A stretch of 64,000 nucleotides of DNA, from NCBI GenBank assembly GCA_005878835.1, contig VBMV01000047.1, forward strand, positions 1 to 64,000, written 5' to 3'. Below, in pieces: positions 16,723 through 25,151 of this stretch (the stretch's first letter is position 1; each line of letters opens with the position of its first letter). The translations under genes and the position numbers were made by a program. Source of the stretch: Gammaproteobacteria bacterium (GTDB taxonomy: Bacteria; Pseudomonadota; Gammaproteobacteria; Steroidobacterales; Steroidobacteraceae). The notes beneath the pieces were generated by a model that did no database searches, had not been told where the DNA came from, and saw nothing but the letters and a program-made list of their open reading frames with translations.

Positions 16723-17088
16723 ATGGCCAATCCGTCAGTCAAGCACTGGCAAGATCCGGTGAACCTGATCCTCGGGTTGTGGCTGATCGCCTCCCCCTGG
16801 ATCCTTGAATATCAGGCCGAAACGTACGCGTTGTGGAGCGCGGTGTGTCTCGGGGTCCTGATCGCAGCAACCGCGATCGCCGCGCTCTTCCGGGTCAAGG
16901 CCTGGGAAGAGTGGGCGAACCTCGTGCTCGGGGTCTGTGCGGTCGTTTCTCCGTGGGCCCTGCGCTTCAGCGAGTCCGTCGCAGCGACGTGGAACTCGGT
17001 CATCATGGGTATCGTCATCGCGGCGCTGGCATTGTGGGCGCTCGGTACCGACCGTGACATCGGAGGTTGGTGGAGCCCCGCAACGTGA
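16723..17088 (+). CDS. SPW-repeat integral membrane protein
   Basis: 121 aa with two copies of the SPW unit: WQDPVNLILGLWLIASPWILEY (residues 9-30) and EWANLVLGVCAVVSPWALRF (61-80). Each ends in the eponymous SPW inside a membrane helix, and two further helices (LWSAVCLGVLIAATAIAAL and WNSVIMGIVIAALALWAL) complete a four-helix protein. The SPW family has no settled function. Several members lie in stress-gene islands, as here beside groESL and small heat-shock genes. AGGAGG precedes the start. Confidence 0.85.
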   Translation: MANPSVKHWQDPVNLILGLWLIASPWILEYQAETYALWSAVCLGVLIAATAIAALFRVKAWEEWANLVLGVCAVVSPWALRFSESVAATWNSVIMGIVIAALALWALGTDRDIGGWWSPAT

Positions 17089-17151
17089 CTCTGCGGAGCG
17101 CGGCTTCGCGCGCGCGTGTGCGGCGCGACCGCGGGATCTTAAGCCGATCGA

Positions 17152-17185
17152 GCCGCCGCCCGGGCCCTGAGACCCGGGCGGCGGC
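17152..17185. terminator. hairpin terminator between convergent genes
   Basis: GCCGCCGCCCGGG and its exact complement enclose an 8-base loop, giving a 13-bp GC stem. It lies between the SPW gene (plus, ends 17088) and groEL (minus, ends 17207). There is no clear T-run, but symmetry and position fit a bidirectional transcription end. Confidence 0.55.
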
Positions 17186-17206
17186 ATGTCCGCCTCTGCC
17201 TGGCTG

Positions 17207-18838
17207 CTAAAAATCCTCGTCCATGTCTGGCGGAACGGCAGGCGGCGCAGGTGTCTTTTTCTTAGGCGCCTCGACCGCCGCCACCTCCGTGGTTAGCAAG
17301 AGCCCCGCCACCGAGGCGGCGTTCTGTAGCGCCAGCCGGGCGACTTTCGTCGGATCCAGAATACCCTCTTCAACAAGATCGCCGTAGTCGCCTGCCACGG
17401 CGTTGTAGCCATAACTACCTTTGTTCTCCTTCACACGCGCCACGACGATCTCGGCGTGATCCCCCGCGTTGCTGGCGATCTGGCGCAGCGGCTCCTCGAG
17501 CGCGCGTGCCACGATTCGGATGCCTACCCGTTGGTCCTCGTTGGTGCCCGCCAACTTCTCGAGTGCCTTGGCGGCCCGCAGATACGCCACGCCGCCGCCC
17601 GGTACCACTCCTTCCTCCACGGCGGCGCGTGTGGCATGGAGTGCATCTTCGACACGCGCCTTCTTCTCCTTCATCTCAGGCTCGGTCGCCGCGCCCACCT
17701 TGATGACGGCCACACCACCGGAGAGCTTGGCAATACGCCCCTCTAGCTTTTCCCGGTCGTAAGTCGATTTCGTATCCTCGGCTTCCTTGCGCAGCGTCTC
17801 GATGCGGGCCTGGATGTCAGCCTTCTTGCCCGCACCGTGGATCAGGGTTGTACTCTCTTTTTCGACGACGACCTTCTTGGTCTTGCCGAGATCCGCCAGA
17901 GCGACTTTTTCCAGCGATAATCCGACTTCATCGCTGATCACCTTGCCGCCGGTCAGGACCGCAATGTCCTGAAGCACGGCTTTGCGTCGATCGCCGAACT
18001 CGGGAGCTTTGACCGCAGCGACCTTCACAGTGCCTCGCATGTTGTTGACCACCAGCGTGGCCAATGCCTCGCCCTCGACCTCTTCAGCCACCACCAGCAA
18101 GGGTTTGCTTGCTTTCGCCACGGCTTCGAGCAGGGGCAGCAGCTCGCGGAGGCTCGAGATCTTTTTCTCGTGCAACAGAATGACCGGGTCTTCCAGCTCA
18201 GCGGTCTGAGTCTCGGGCTTGTTGATGAAATAGGGCGAGAGGTACCCGCGATCGAACTCCATGCCTTCGACGATCTCGAGCTCATTTTGAAGACCCGACC
18301 CGTCCTCAACCGTAATAGCACCTTCCTTGCCCACCTTCGCCATCGCCTTGGCGATCATCTTGCCGATGTCAGCATCGCCGTTGGCTGCGATGGTGCCCAC
18401 CTGGGTGATGGTTTCCGAATCCGTACACGGCTTGGACAGGCGTTCGAGCTCGGCAACGACCGTTGTGACGGCCTGGTCGATCCCGCGCTTTAGGTCCATG
18501 GGATTCATGCCGGCGGCGACCGATTTCAACCCCTCGCGGGCGATCGCCTGCGCGAGCACCGTCGCTGTGGTCGTGCCGTCGCCGGCTTCATCGGCGGTCT
18601 TCGAGGCCACTTCCTTGACCAGTTGCGCGCCGACGTTTTCGAGCTTTTCCTTCAGCTCAATCTCCTTGGCAACCGTCACCCCGTCCTTCGTCACGATCGG
18701 CGCCCCGAAGCTCTTCTCGAGCAACGCGTTCCGCCCCTTGGGCCCCAGGGTCACCTTCACCGCATTCGCAAGAATGTTGACGCCACGCACCATTTGGTGG
18801 CGAGCTTCTTCGCTAAAGCGCACTTCTTTGACGGCCAT
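17207..18838 (-). CDS. groEL: chaperonin GroEL (60 kDa)
   Basis: 543 aa. Classical features are [32 protein letters not shown] near residue 28, [13 protein letters not shown] near 87 (ATP site), [14 protein letters not shown] near 191, and [12 protein letters not shown] near 411. It forms the two-ring folding chamber, with GroES as lid. The C-terminus is [20 protein letters not shown] instead of the GGM-repeat tail of proteobacterial housekeeping GroEL, so this is probably a second, specialised or acquired copy. It follows groES by 42 bases on the same strand. Confidence 0.97.
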   Translation of the reverse strand: MAVKEVRFSEEARHQMVRGVNILANAVKVTLGPKGRNALLEKSFGAPIVTKDGVTVAKEIELKEKLENVGAQLVKEVASKTADEAGDGTTTATVLAQAIAREGLKSVAAGMNPMDLKRGIDQAVTTVVAELERLSKPCTDSETITQVGTIAANGDADIGKMIAKAMAKVGKEGAITVEDGSGLQNELEIVEGMEFDRGYLSPYFINKPETQTAELEDPVILLHEKKISSLRELLPLLEAVAKASKPLLVVAEEVEGEALATLVVNNMRGTVKVAAVKAPEFGDRRKAVLQDIAVLTGGKVISDEVGLSLEKVALADLGKTKKVVVEKESTTLIHGAGKKADIQARIETLRKEAEDTKSTYDREKLEGRIAKLSGGVAVIKVGAATEPEMKEKKARVEDALHATRAAVEEGVVPGGGVAYLRAAKALEKLAGTNEDQRVGIRIVARALEEPLRQIASNAGDHAEIVVARVKENKGSYGYNAVAGDYGDLVEEGILDPTKVARLALQNAASVAGLLLTTEVAAVEAPKKKTPAPPAVPPDMDEDF

Positions 18839-18880
18839 ACGTCATGTCCTCCACTACCTCATATGAGTTTCTCGTCAGCG

Positions 18881-19174
18881 TTACGCTTCCTCGACAACCG
18901 CCATGATGTCTTCCTCGCGCGCGACGATCAGCTCTTCGCCATTGAGCTTGACCTCCGTACCACTGTACTTCCCAAACAGCACGCGATCACCGGCCTTGAG
19001 GTCGGTTGGACGAACCTTGCCGTTGGCGAGAACTTTGCCTTGACCAACGGCGACCACCCGGCCTTCGGTGGGCTTCTCTCCGGCGGTTGCCGGAATCAGA
19101 ATGCCGCCCGGTGAGCGCTGCTGGGGGTCGTCCCGTTTCAATACGACCCGGTCTTGAAGCGGACGAATGTTCAT
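18881..19174 (-). CDS. groES: co-chaperonin GroES (10 kDa)
   Basis: 97 aa, the standard length. [16 protein letters not shown], then the mobile loop (EQKSPGG-like, here [15 protein letters not shown]), [11 protein letters not shown] and [31 protein letters not shown]. It caps GroEL. The ATG at 19174 is fixed by a strong GGAGGA ribosome site and by family alignment, although the frame is open further upstream. It is first gene of the groESL operon, which is divergent from the small heat-shock genes. Confidence 0.96.
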   Translation of the reverse strand: MNIRPLQDRVVLKRDDPQQRSPGGILIPATAGEKPTEGRVVAVGQGKVLANGKVRPTDLKAGDRVLFGKYSGTEVKLNGEELIVAREEDIMAVVEEA

Positions 19175-19248
19175 GGCGCTGTCCTCCGTGCAGATCAATG
19201 AAATGAGTACTCCGCTTTGCCGCGGCGCTTCGAAAATCCCCTTTCTGA

Positions 19249-19270
19249 CGGCGCTGCTGCGAGTTTCAAG
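19249..19270 (-). promoter_or_regulatory. possible sigma-32 promoter for groESL
   Basis: On the minus strand CTTGAAA (19264-19270) is an exact sigma-32 -35 element. The -10 counterpart 12-14 bases on (CCGTCAGA or GTCAGAAA) is a weak match to CCCCATnT. It lies about 90 bases before groES. No CIRCE inverted repeat is visible. Confidence 0.4.
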
Positions 19271-19428
19271 GGAGGTGCGCGAAGGGCCAAAACGCTTCGC
19301 AACTCCCGATGGTTGCGAGGCTGCCCGCAAGGCGCCTTCGTAGCCTTCGAGCTTTACCGTGGGCCTGAGCGTGGGCGCTTCAGGTCCCCTCTCCAGCAAT
19401 TACCGCCACCGAGTCGCCAAGGCAGCCC

Positions 19429-19457
19429 CTTGAAATTATGGACGCGGAACCCAGTTT
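19429..19457 (+). promoter_or_regulatory. probable sigma-32 promoter for the first hsp20
   Basis: CTTGAAA at 19429-19435, a 14-base spacer and CCCAGTTT at 19450-19457. The -35 is exact and the -10 partial; the spacing matches that of the perfect promoter at 20510-20538. The start codon of the gene lies 44 bases downstream. Confidence 0.5.
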
Positions 19458-19500
19458 GCGGTTCGTCAAACCTGGCCCAACAGCGCAAGGAGGTGTTGCC

Positions 19501-19945
19501 ATGTTCGAGAGTCTGTTCGGTGGCTTCGATACCGACATCTTCGATGAATTCAAGCGCCTGGAGAGCGAGATGCTCCAGCTGTTTGGCAGTTCCCCGTGGC
19601 CTGCGGGGATCCGTGCGATGCAAAGAGGCGCGTTCCCGCCACTCAACGTGGGGACCACACCCGAGCGGGTGGACGTGTACCTCTTCGCCGCCGGTCTGGA
19701 TCCCAAGAGCCTTGATCTGTCGATCCAGCAGAATCTCCTGGCGGTCTCCGGGAGCCACAAGGTCAAGGTGGACGAGAAGGCCGACTTTACCGGCGCGAGC
19801 GCTTCGATGGGGACTTCAGGCGTGTGATCACACTACCCGATGACGTAGACCCGGACCGCGTCGAAGCAAGGTACCGCGACGGCGTGCTCCAGGTCACGAT
19901 TCAGCGGCGCGAATCGGCACGGCCGCGGCAGATCACCGTGAACTG
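19501..19945 (+). pseudogene. Hsp20 small heat-shock protein, broken by a one-base frameshift
   Basis: Starts MFESLFGGFDTDIFDEF after AAGGAGG. The first frame reads through the alpha-crystallin domain (ERVDVYLFAAGLDPKSLDLSIQQNLLAVSG) as far as DEKADF and then stops at 19827. In the next frame the domain continues exactly as expected: YRRERFDGDFRRVITLP, then VEARYRDGVLQVTI and PRQITVN, stop at 19945. Loss of one T in the TTT at 19786-19788 explains the break (GAC TTT TAC would restore it). Either a true pseudogene or a sequencing error in a short homopolymer; the intact product would be about 148 aa, normal for Hsp20. Confidence 0.85.
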
Positions 19946-19960
19946 AGAAAGGAGGTCATA

Positions 19961-20362
19961 ATGACAGCGAATCAAGAAGTCACGGCGCGCAAGAGCACCG
20001 CAGTTGATGAGCGGAAAACACGCGCACAGGAAGCGCCAATGCTTCCGGCGGTTGATATCTTCGAGGACGCGTATCAGATTACGGTGCAGGCGGAAATGCC
20101 GGGCGTGTCCAAGGACAGGCTCAATGTCCAGGCCCACCACAACGAGTTGCTCATCGAAGGCGATGTGCAACTCGATATGCCGGCAGGGATGAGCGCATTT
20201 TATGCGGACCTGCAGACCACGAAGTACCGGCGGAGATTTGTCTTGAGCGGTGAGCTTGAAACCGACCGGATCGCCGCGAGTCTCAAGGACGGAGTACTGA
20301 CGGTGCGCATCCCAAAGCGGGCGGAGTTTCGCACGCGCAGGATAAAAGTAGACGCGCAATGA
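19961..20362 (+). CDS. Hsp20/alpha-crystallin small heat-shock protein
   Basis: 133 aa. After a polar N-terminus (MTANQEVTARKSTAVDE) comes the alpha-crystallin domain: PAVDIFEDAYQITVQAEMPGVSKDRLNVQAHHNELLIEG, a loop with YRRRFVLSGELETDRI, and the LKDGVLTVRIPK motif. The C-terminal I-x-V (IKVDAQ) for oligomer contacts is present. It holds unfolding proteins for refolding by GroEL/DnaK. An AAGGAGG site fixes the start, 15 bases after the first hsp20, so the two form one transcript. Confidence 0.92.
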   Translation: MTANQEVTARKSTAVDERKTRAQEAPMLPAVDIFEDAYQITVQAEMPGVSKDRLNVQAHHNELLIEGDVQLDMPAGMSAFYADLQTTKYRRRFVLSGELETDRIAASLKDGVLTVRIPKRAEFRTRRIKVDAQ

Positions 20363-20376
20363 GCTGCGCAGGCTCC

Positions 20377-20400
20377 GGTCCGAGCGCGCTCGCTCGGACC
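20377..20400 (+). terminator. hairpin after the second hsp20
   Basis: GGTCCGAGCG-CGCT-CGCTCGGACC is a perfect 10-bp stem, 14 bases past the stop codon. A second GC palindrome (GGGCCGCGCGGCCC) follows at about 20400-20414. There is no T-run, so it may only be a transcript-stabilising 3' end. Confidence 0.5.
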
Positions 20401-20509
20401 GGGCCGCGCGGCCCGGCCTTCCGGGCCGACGACGGCCCCATGCTCGCTCTGCAAAAGAACGGTGCACGTTCCCGGTGTCGCGGCTGGGTCGTGGGGCGGA
20501 CATCGGGGC

Positions 20510-20538
20510 CTTGAAAGAATAGTGAGATTACCCCATCT
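20510..20538 (+). promoter_or_regulatory. sigma-32 (RpoH) promoter of the third hsp20
   Basis: CTTGAAA, 14-base spacer, CCCCATCT: an exact match in both boxes to the heat-shock consensus CTTGAAA-N(13-15)-CCCCATnT. It is 34 bases before the ATG at 20573. Confidence 0.85.
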
Positions 20539-20572
20539 GTGTACCGTTTTGGCTTTGGTGCGTCTGGCCACG

Positions 20573-21070
20573 ATGGACCCAATCAGGAAACTGCGGTCGG
20601 AACTCGAACGGGGTGTCTCCCGCGCCTGGCAAGGTCTGACCGAGGGCTGGCGTGAGGTACTCACTCGTGGTACCGGCGCGCTCACCCAGTTCGTCCGCGC
20701 TGCGAAACAAAAGCAAGGCGATGAGGGAAGCAATCACTTTCCACAGTGGGCGCTCCTGGCAAGCGAATGTTGGGAAACCGCGCAATCGGTCATCGTGCGC
20801 ATCGAGCTGCCTGGGATGCGCAAGGAAGACATCGACATCTCAGTTTCCCGAGGCCACCTTCAGATCCGCGGGGAAAGGAGATCCTGCAGCGAGCATGAGG
20901 CGCGGTACTACCATTTGATGGAGAGAGCGTTCGGGCGTTTTGAGCGAAGCATTCCCTTGCCCCCGAACATCGACGCAGGGCGCGCGGAAGTCTCCTATGA
21001 GGATGGCCTCATTACCGTGATTGTGCCCAAGACCGAGACCACGCCGCCGACGCAACTGTCCATTAAGTGA
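20573..21070 (+). CDS. Hsp20-type small heat-shock protein, divergent class
   Basis: 165 aa from ATG 20573; the open frame before it overlaps the promoter. The N-terminus has a long amphipathic helix (DPIRKLRSELERGVSRAWQGLTEGWREVL). The alpha-crystallin domain follows: VIVRIELPGMRKEDIDISVSRGHLQIRGERR, then a FGRFERSIPLPPNI strand and YEDGLITVIVPK. It belongs to the IbpA-unlike class found in stress islands. It is controlled by its own perfect RpoH promoter, unlike the preceding pair. Confidence 0.9.
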   Translation: MDPIRKLRSELERGVSRAWQGLTEGWREVLTRGTGALTQFVRAAKQKQGDEGSNHFPQWALLASECWETAQSVIVRIELPGMRKEDIDISVSRGHLQIRGERRSCSEHEARYYHLMERAFGRFERSIPLPPNIDAGRAEVSYEDGLITVIVPKTETTPPTQLSIK

Positions 21071-21415
21071 ACCAGCGCAGCCGGGTACCGCGGCTTGAGA
21101 TCACCCCGGAGCTTCGGCAGCTTGTGATCATTGCTCCGCTCGCGCAGCAGTTGATCGGCCACGTTGGAGAGCGCCTCGCGACAATCACCGCCGTTACGGC
21201 TTCAAGGAGTCCGCCCCAGAGCACGAGGTGATCACCGACCGTACCGACGTTCGCACGCGCAGACCGCTGGTTGTGCCTCGTGGGACAACTCCGGCGTTGG
21301 CTCGACAGTTGCGGCGCATCGCGACCCAGAGCTCGACATCCATAAGCTGAGCGGCAATTGTCGATTCGAGCCGTCTCCGTACGTCGTCAGGGAAGGACCG
21401 TGGAAGGACACTGGT
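21071..21415. other. spacer with second VOC-gene relic
   Basis: 345 bases without an intact gene. Bases 21198-21249 are a near copy of 16258-16309, whose minus-strand translation reads GTVGDHLVLWGG then LLEA before the similarity stops, so this is another broken end of the same VOC-like gene in the same orientation. Confidence 0.55.
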
Positions 21416-22624
21416 ATGCCTTCTCCCTATCGTTGGGTAATTGTCGGACTTGGCGGGCTGATGGGTTGCGTCGCCATCGGAGCGATGTTCTCGCTTGCCG
21501 TGTTTCTCGGGCCGATTTCGGCCGCCACCGGCTGGAGCCGCGCGGCCATCTCGAGCGCCATGACGCTGGACTTCCTCGTCATGGGGTTCGCAGGATTTGC
21601 CTGGGGCGCAGCGAGTGACCGCCTGGGCACCCGTGTCGTCGTGCTCACGGGGGCGATCATTCTCGGCGCCGGACTGTGGCTCGCGAGTCGCGCAACCTCC
21701 GCTCCAATGTTCCAGCTTGGCTTCGGCGTGTTCGTCGGCGTGGCGTGCGGCGCATTCATTGCGCCGATGATCGCCGCCGTGACGGCGTGGTTCGACACCC
21801 AGCGAGCGCTCGCGGTGTCCCTTGTCTCGGCGGGCATGGGTATGGCACCCATGACGATGTCGCCGTTTGCAGCCTGGCTCGTCTCACACTACGACTGGCG
21901 CACAGCCTTGGCTGTCCTCGGGTGTCTCGCCTGGGTATTTCTGATTCCCGCGGCGCTGCTGGTGCGGCAGCCGCCCAGGACAGATCACGCCACTGCTGCG
22001 GCAGCCATGGACGCCGGAACACCCGTGCCGCGCGTGAAGGCTGCGCTCCTTTCCGTCCCGTTCATTGTTCTGGGAATGACGTTCTTTCTGTGCTGCGCGG
22101 CTCATTCCGGTCCGCTCTTCCATTTCGTGAGCTATGCGATCACCTGTGGTGTGCCGATGATGGCGGCGGTGAGTATCTACAGCGTCGAAGGTCTCGCGGG
22201 ACTCGGTGGCCGACTGCTCCTCGGAGTTGCTGCGGACAGGCTGGGCGTGAAGCCGGTGTTGATCGGTGGTCTGTTGGTCCAGTCGCTCGCAATTCAGGGC
22301 TATATGTTCGCGAGCCGACAGAGCGAGTTCTACCTGCTCGGGATCGTGTTCGGAACCGCGTACAGCGGAGTCATGCCGCTCTACGCCGTGCTCGCCCGCG
22401 AATACTTCGACCAGCGCATCATGGGGACCGTGTTCGGTGCCGCCATCATGCTTTCCAGCGTGGGCATGGCCCTTGGGCCCGTGGCGGGTGGTTGGATTTT
22501 CGACACATATCACGACTATCGCTGGCTATATCTGAGCTCCACGGCCATCGCGCTCGCAGCCACCGCGGTTGCATTCACATTTCCGCCTTTGCCGCGCGCA
22601 CAGCCCAAGGCAGTGGCCACTTGA
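21416..22624 (+). CDS. MFS transporter (OxlT/monocarboxylate-like)
   Basis: 402 aa, twelve predicted helices. MFS signatures include GAASDRLGTRVVVLTGAI between helices 2 and 3, GMGMAPMTMSPFAAWLV around helix 5, and a repeat in the second half (GGRLLLGVAADRLGVKPVLIGGLL). The order resembles oxalate/formate and monocarboxylate carriers. I chose ATG 21416, where MPSPYRWVIVGLGG begins the first helix; the open frame upstream crosses the VOC relic. It may have been carried with the heat-shock block but shows no functional link. Confidence 0.87.
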   Translation: MPSPYRWVIVGLGGLMGCVAIGAMFSLAVFLGPISAATGWSRAAISSAMTLDFLVMGFAGFAWGAASDRLGTRVVVLTGAIILGAGLWLASRATSAPMFQLGFGVFVGVACGAFIAPMIAAVTAWFDTQRALAVSLVSAGMGMAPMTMSPFAAWLVSHYDWRTALAVLGCLAWVFLIPAALLVRQPPRTDHATAAAAMDAGTPVPRVKAALLSVPFIVLGMTFFLCCAAHSGPLFHFVSYAITCGVPMMAAVSIYSVEGLAGLGGRLLLGVAADRLGVKPVLIGGLLVQSLAIQGYMFASRQSEFYLLGIVFGTAYSGVMPLYAVLAREYFDQRIMGTVFGAAIMLSSVGMALGPVAGGWIFDTYHDYRWLYLSSTAIALAATAVAFTFPPLPRAQPKAVAT

Positions 22625-22685
22625 CGTGTCACCCATCATCATCGCCGCCGTCCGACATCGTATTCCGAGCGGCCTGGAGCTCGGC

Positions 22686-22707
22686 CGGTCTTTGAACAAC
22701 TGCCCAA
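22686..22707 (+). repeat. 22-bp repeat shared with 74-95
   Basis: Exact 22-base copy of 74-95, and the sequence just before (22668-22677) also resembles 49-57. The two copies are directly repeated 22.6 kb apart. No gene is attached to either. Confidence 0.6.
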
Positions 22708-22871
22708 TAAGCAAGAGCTGCACTCTGGTCTCGACGATCATCGGATAACCACAAACGCTGTCGCAGATCCTTGCCCACGGGCGCCTTTCGGTACGGCACG
22801 ATGTTCGTGCTCGGCATGTGGCGTTCGCACTCGGCGTTCCCTTCTCGGTGGCGGTCTGTCGTATGGGCGTT

Positions 22872-25151
22872 TCAGATTCCGATCGCCGCCTTCACGCCCG
22901 CGCCGAAGAGTGGAAGATCCCGCAGGCGTTTGCCGGTTGCGTCCGCAATAGCGTTGGCGACCGCCGCCGCGGCCGGGCCCTGGCCGGCTTCGCCGCAACC
23001 CAGAAACGGCTCGCCCGCTCGGTCCACGATGTGGACCTCGACGCTGTCCGGAACCGCATCGAAGCGCAGGATCGGATACTTCGACCAGTCCACTGACGTG
23101 ATGCGCGTGTCGTCGAAGCCGACCTTCTCATAGAGGGTCCAGCTCAGCGACTGCAGGATTGCGCCTTCGATCTGGTTGCGGACACCGTCGGGGTTGACGA
23201 CCTGTCCGGTATCCACGGCAGCCACGACGCGCTCGATTCTGATGCGCCCGGCCTCGTACTGGACGGCGACCTGCATGGCAACGGCGCAATACGCCGCGAG
23301 ATTCTTGTAGCGGGCGAAGGCAAAGCCGCACCCGGTTCCCGGCCCTTTGCGGCCGCCGTGGCGCCGGCCCGCCCATCCGAACCGCTCCGCCGTCGTGGTG
23401 ATGACATCGCGTGCGCGGGGGTCCTGGAGATGCCGGAGCCGGAACTCCACCGGGTCGGCCCCGGCGCCCAGCGCAAGCTCATCCATGAAGCTCTCGATGG
23501 CGAACACATTCATGTGCGCACCGAGTGAGCGCAGCGCCGATACGCGCACCGGCATCGTCGGAAGAAAGTGATGCACGACCTTCGCTTGCGGCAGGCTGTA
23601 GAGGGGAATGGCATTCCGGTCGCCGCCGCCTTCCGGTTGCGGCAGTACCCGGGGCGGTGGAATGGGGAAGGCGTGCTCGACGTGTTGGCCCGCCAGTGTC
23701 GACCCGGCAGGTCCAGGCCGCGTCGCGTGCGTGTTGGACCACACTCCGTAGTCCCAGTCGCGGATCTGTCCGGAAGGATCCAGCGAGGCGCGTACTCTGG
23801 CTACCATCGCCGGGCCGAAGGGTTCCCACGCAAATTCCTGTTCACGCATCCATTGCATGCGGATCGGCCGGCCGGGCAATCGGCTGGCGACGAGCGCAGC
23901 ATCCGCAGCTGCGTCGTCGGCACCGTTGTGCCCGTAGCAACCGGAGCCTTCCACGTGAATGCAATGCACCTTCTCCGGTGCAAGACCCAACAGCTCGGCA
24001 ATCGCCTGCCGGTCGGGGTAGACGCCCTGAGTGTGGCTCCAGAGCGTCACGGAATCTTTGTCCGCCAGTGCCACGGCGCACGAGGGGCCGATGGACGCGT
24101 GCGCAAGGTACGGGCGTGAATAGGTCGCTGCCAACGAGGTGGCCGGCGCCGTGACGCCGGCTCGTTTCTCGAAGATCGTGAAATCCTCAGCAGGAAGCTT
24201 CAGGAGCGCGGCGGAGAGCTCCGACTGCTTCGGCAGCGTCGGTCTCTCCTGCCAGCGCGCCGCAGCAGCCAGCGAGCGCATCGCCTGGATCGCCTGGAAC
24301 TCCCGCTCGGCCACGACCGCCAGAAAATTCCCATCGCGGACGATCGTGACGATGCCCGGCATGCGTTCGACGGATGTCATGTCCACGGTCGTGAGCTGCG
24401 CTCGATAGCTTGGTGGGCGCACGACACGCGCATGCAACATGCCCGGCAGTCGCATGTCCTGCACATACGCGGCTCCGCCCGTTACCTTGGCAGGAATATC
24501 GATCCGCGGGATCGCTCGATCCATCACCGTGAAGCGGGCAGGACCCTTCAGGGGCGTCACCGGCCGTGCCTGAACGTGGAGGAGGTTCGGTGCCACGATT
24601 TCGCCGTAGGTGAGGCGTGCTCCATTCGGGCCCAATACGGTCGCGTTTGCGGCTTTGAGCCGATCGGGCGGCGTGCGCAGCTTGCGGGCCGCCTCGAGTA
24701 TCAGGATCTCGCGAGCCTGTGCCGCGGCATGGCGCAGCGCAGTGCCGCTGTCCTGAAGAGAATGGCTTCCGGCCGTGTAACCCTCGTCGGGCGTCCGTTC
24801 GGTGTCGGCCGTGACGAGCTTGAGCCGGTCGAGCGGGACTTCGAGCTCCTCCGACACGACCTGCGTCAGCGCGGTCTTGACGCCCTGGCCGAGTTCCGCC
24901 TTGCCGGTGAAAGCGGTGACGGTTCCGTCCGCGTCGATACGAATCCAGGCATCGAGAAACGGCGCGCGGCCGAGGCTCCCGGGCAACCTGGCAGCGGCGC
25001 CGACGGGTTCCAGTCCTCCCGCTTGCCGTGCAGAGGCGAGCGGCGGGAGGGCAAAGCTGATGATCAGTGCGCCCGTGCCCCGCAGCACGGCGCGGCGCGA
25101 AACGTTGACGTCGTCCTTCCGGGCGGCGAGTCGCTTCGAGGCGGCTGTCAC
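22872..25151 (-). CDS. Tat-exported molybdopterin hydroxylase large subunit (IorB type)
   Basis: 759 aa from a GTG at 25151 that overlaps the stop codon of the 2Fe-2S gene (cGTGA). The N-terminus has a twin-arginine signal, SRRAVLRGTGALIISFALPPLASA. The body matches xanthine-oxidase-family subunits of the IorB/nicotinate-dehydrogenase group: GKAELGQGVKTALTQVVSEEL, GSHSLQDSGTALRHAAAQAR, IPAKVTGGAAYVQDMRLPGMLHARVVRPP, and GCGEAGQGPAAAAVANAI with the glutamate that serves as catalytic base. It oxidises an aldehyde or N-heterocycle in the periplasm and passes electrons to the small subunit. The substrate is unknown; aldehyde or quinoline-type compounds are the usual range. Confidence 0.9.
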   Translation of the reverse strand: MTAASKRLAARKDDVNVSRRAVLRGTGALIISFALPPLASARQAGGLEPVGAAARLPGSLGRAPFLDAWIRIDADGTVTAFTGKAELGQGVKTALTQVVSEELEVPLDRLKLVTADTERTPDEGYTAGSHSLQDSGTALRHAAAQAREILILEAARKLRTPPDRLKAANATVLGPNGARLTYGEIVAPNLLHVQARPVTPLKGPARFTVMDRAIPRIDIPAKVTGGAAYVQDMRLPGMLHARVVRPPSYRAQLTTVDMTSVERMPGIVTIVRDGNFLAVVAEREFQAIQAMRSLAAAARWQERPTLPKQSELSAALLKLPAEDFTIFEKRAGVTAPATSLAATYSRPYLAHASIGPSCAVALADKDSVTLWSHTQGVYPDRQAIAELLGLAPEKVHCIHVEGSGCYGHNGADDAAADAALVASRLPGRPIRMQWMREQEFAWEPFGPAMVARVRASLDPSGQIRDWDYGVWSNTHATRPGPAGSTLAGQHVEHAFPIPPPRVLPQPEGGGDRNAIPLYSLPQAKVVHHFLPTMPVRVSALRSLGAHMNVFAIESFMDELALGAGADPVEFRLRHLQDPRARDVITTTAERFGWAGRRHGGRKGPGTGCGFAFARYKNLAAYCAVAMQVAVQYEAGRIRIERVVAAVDTGQVVNPDGVRNQIEGAILQSLSWTLYEKVGFDDTRITSVDWSKYPILRFDAVPDSVEVHIVDRAGEPFLGCGEAGQGPAAAAVANAIADATGKRLRDLPLFGAGVKAAIGI

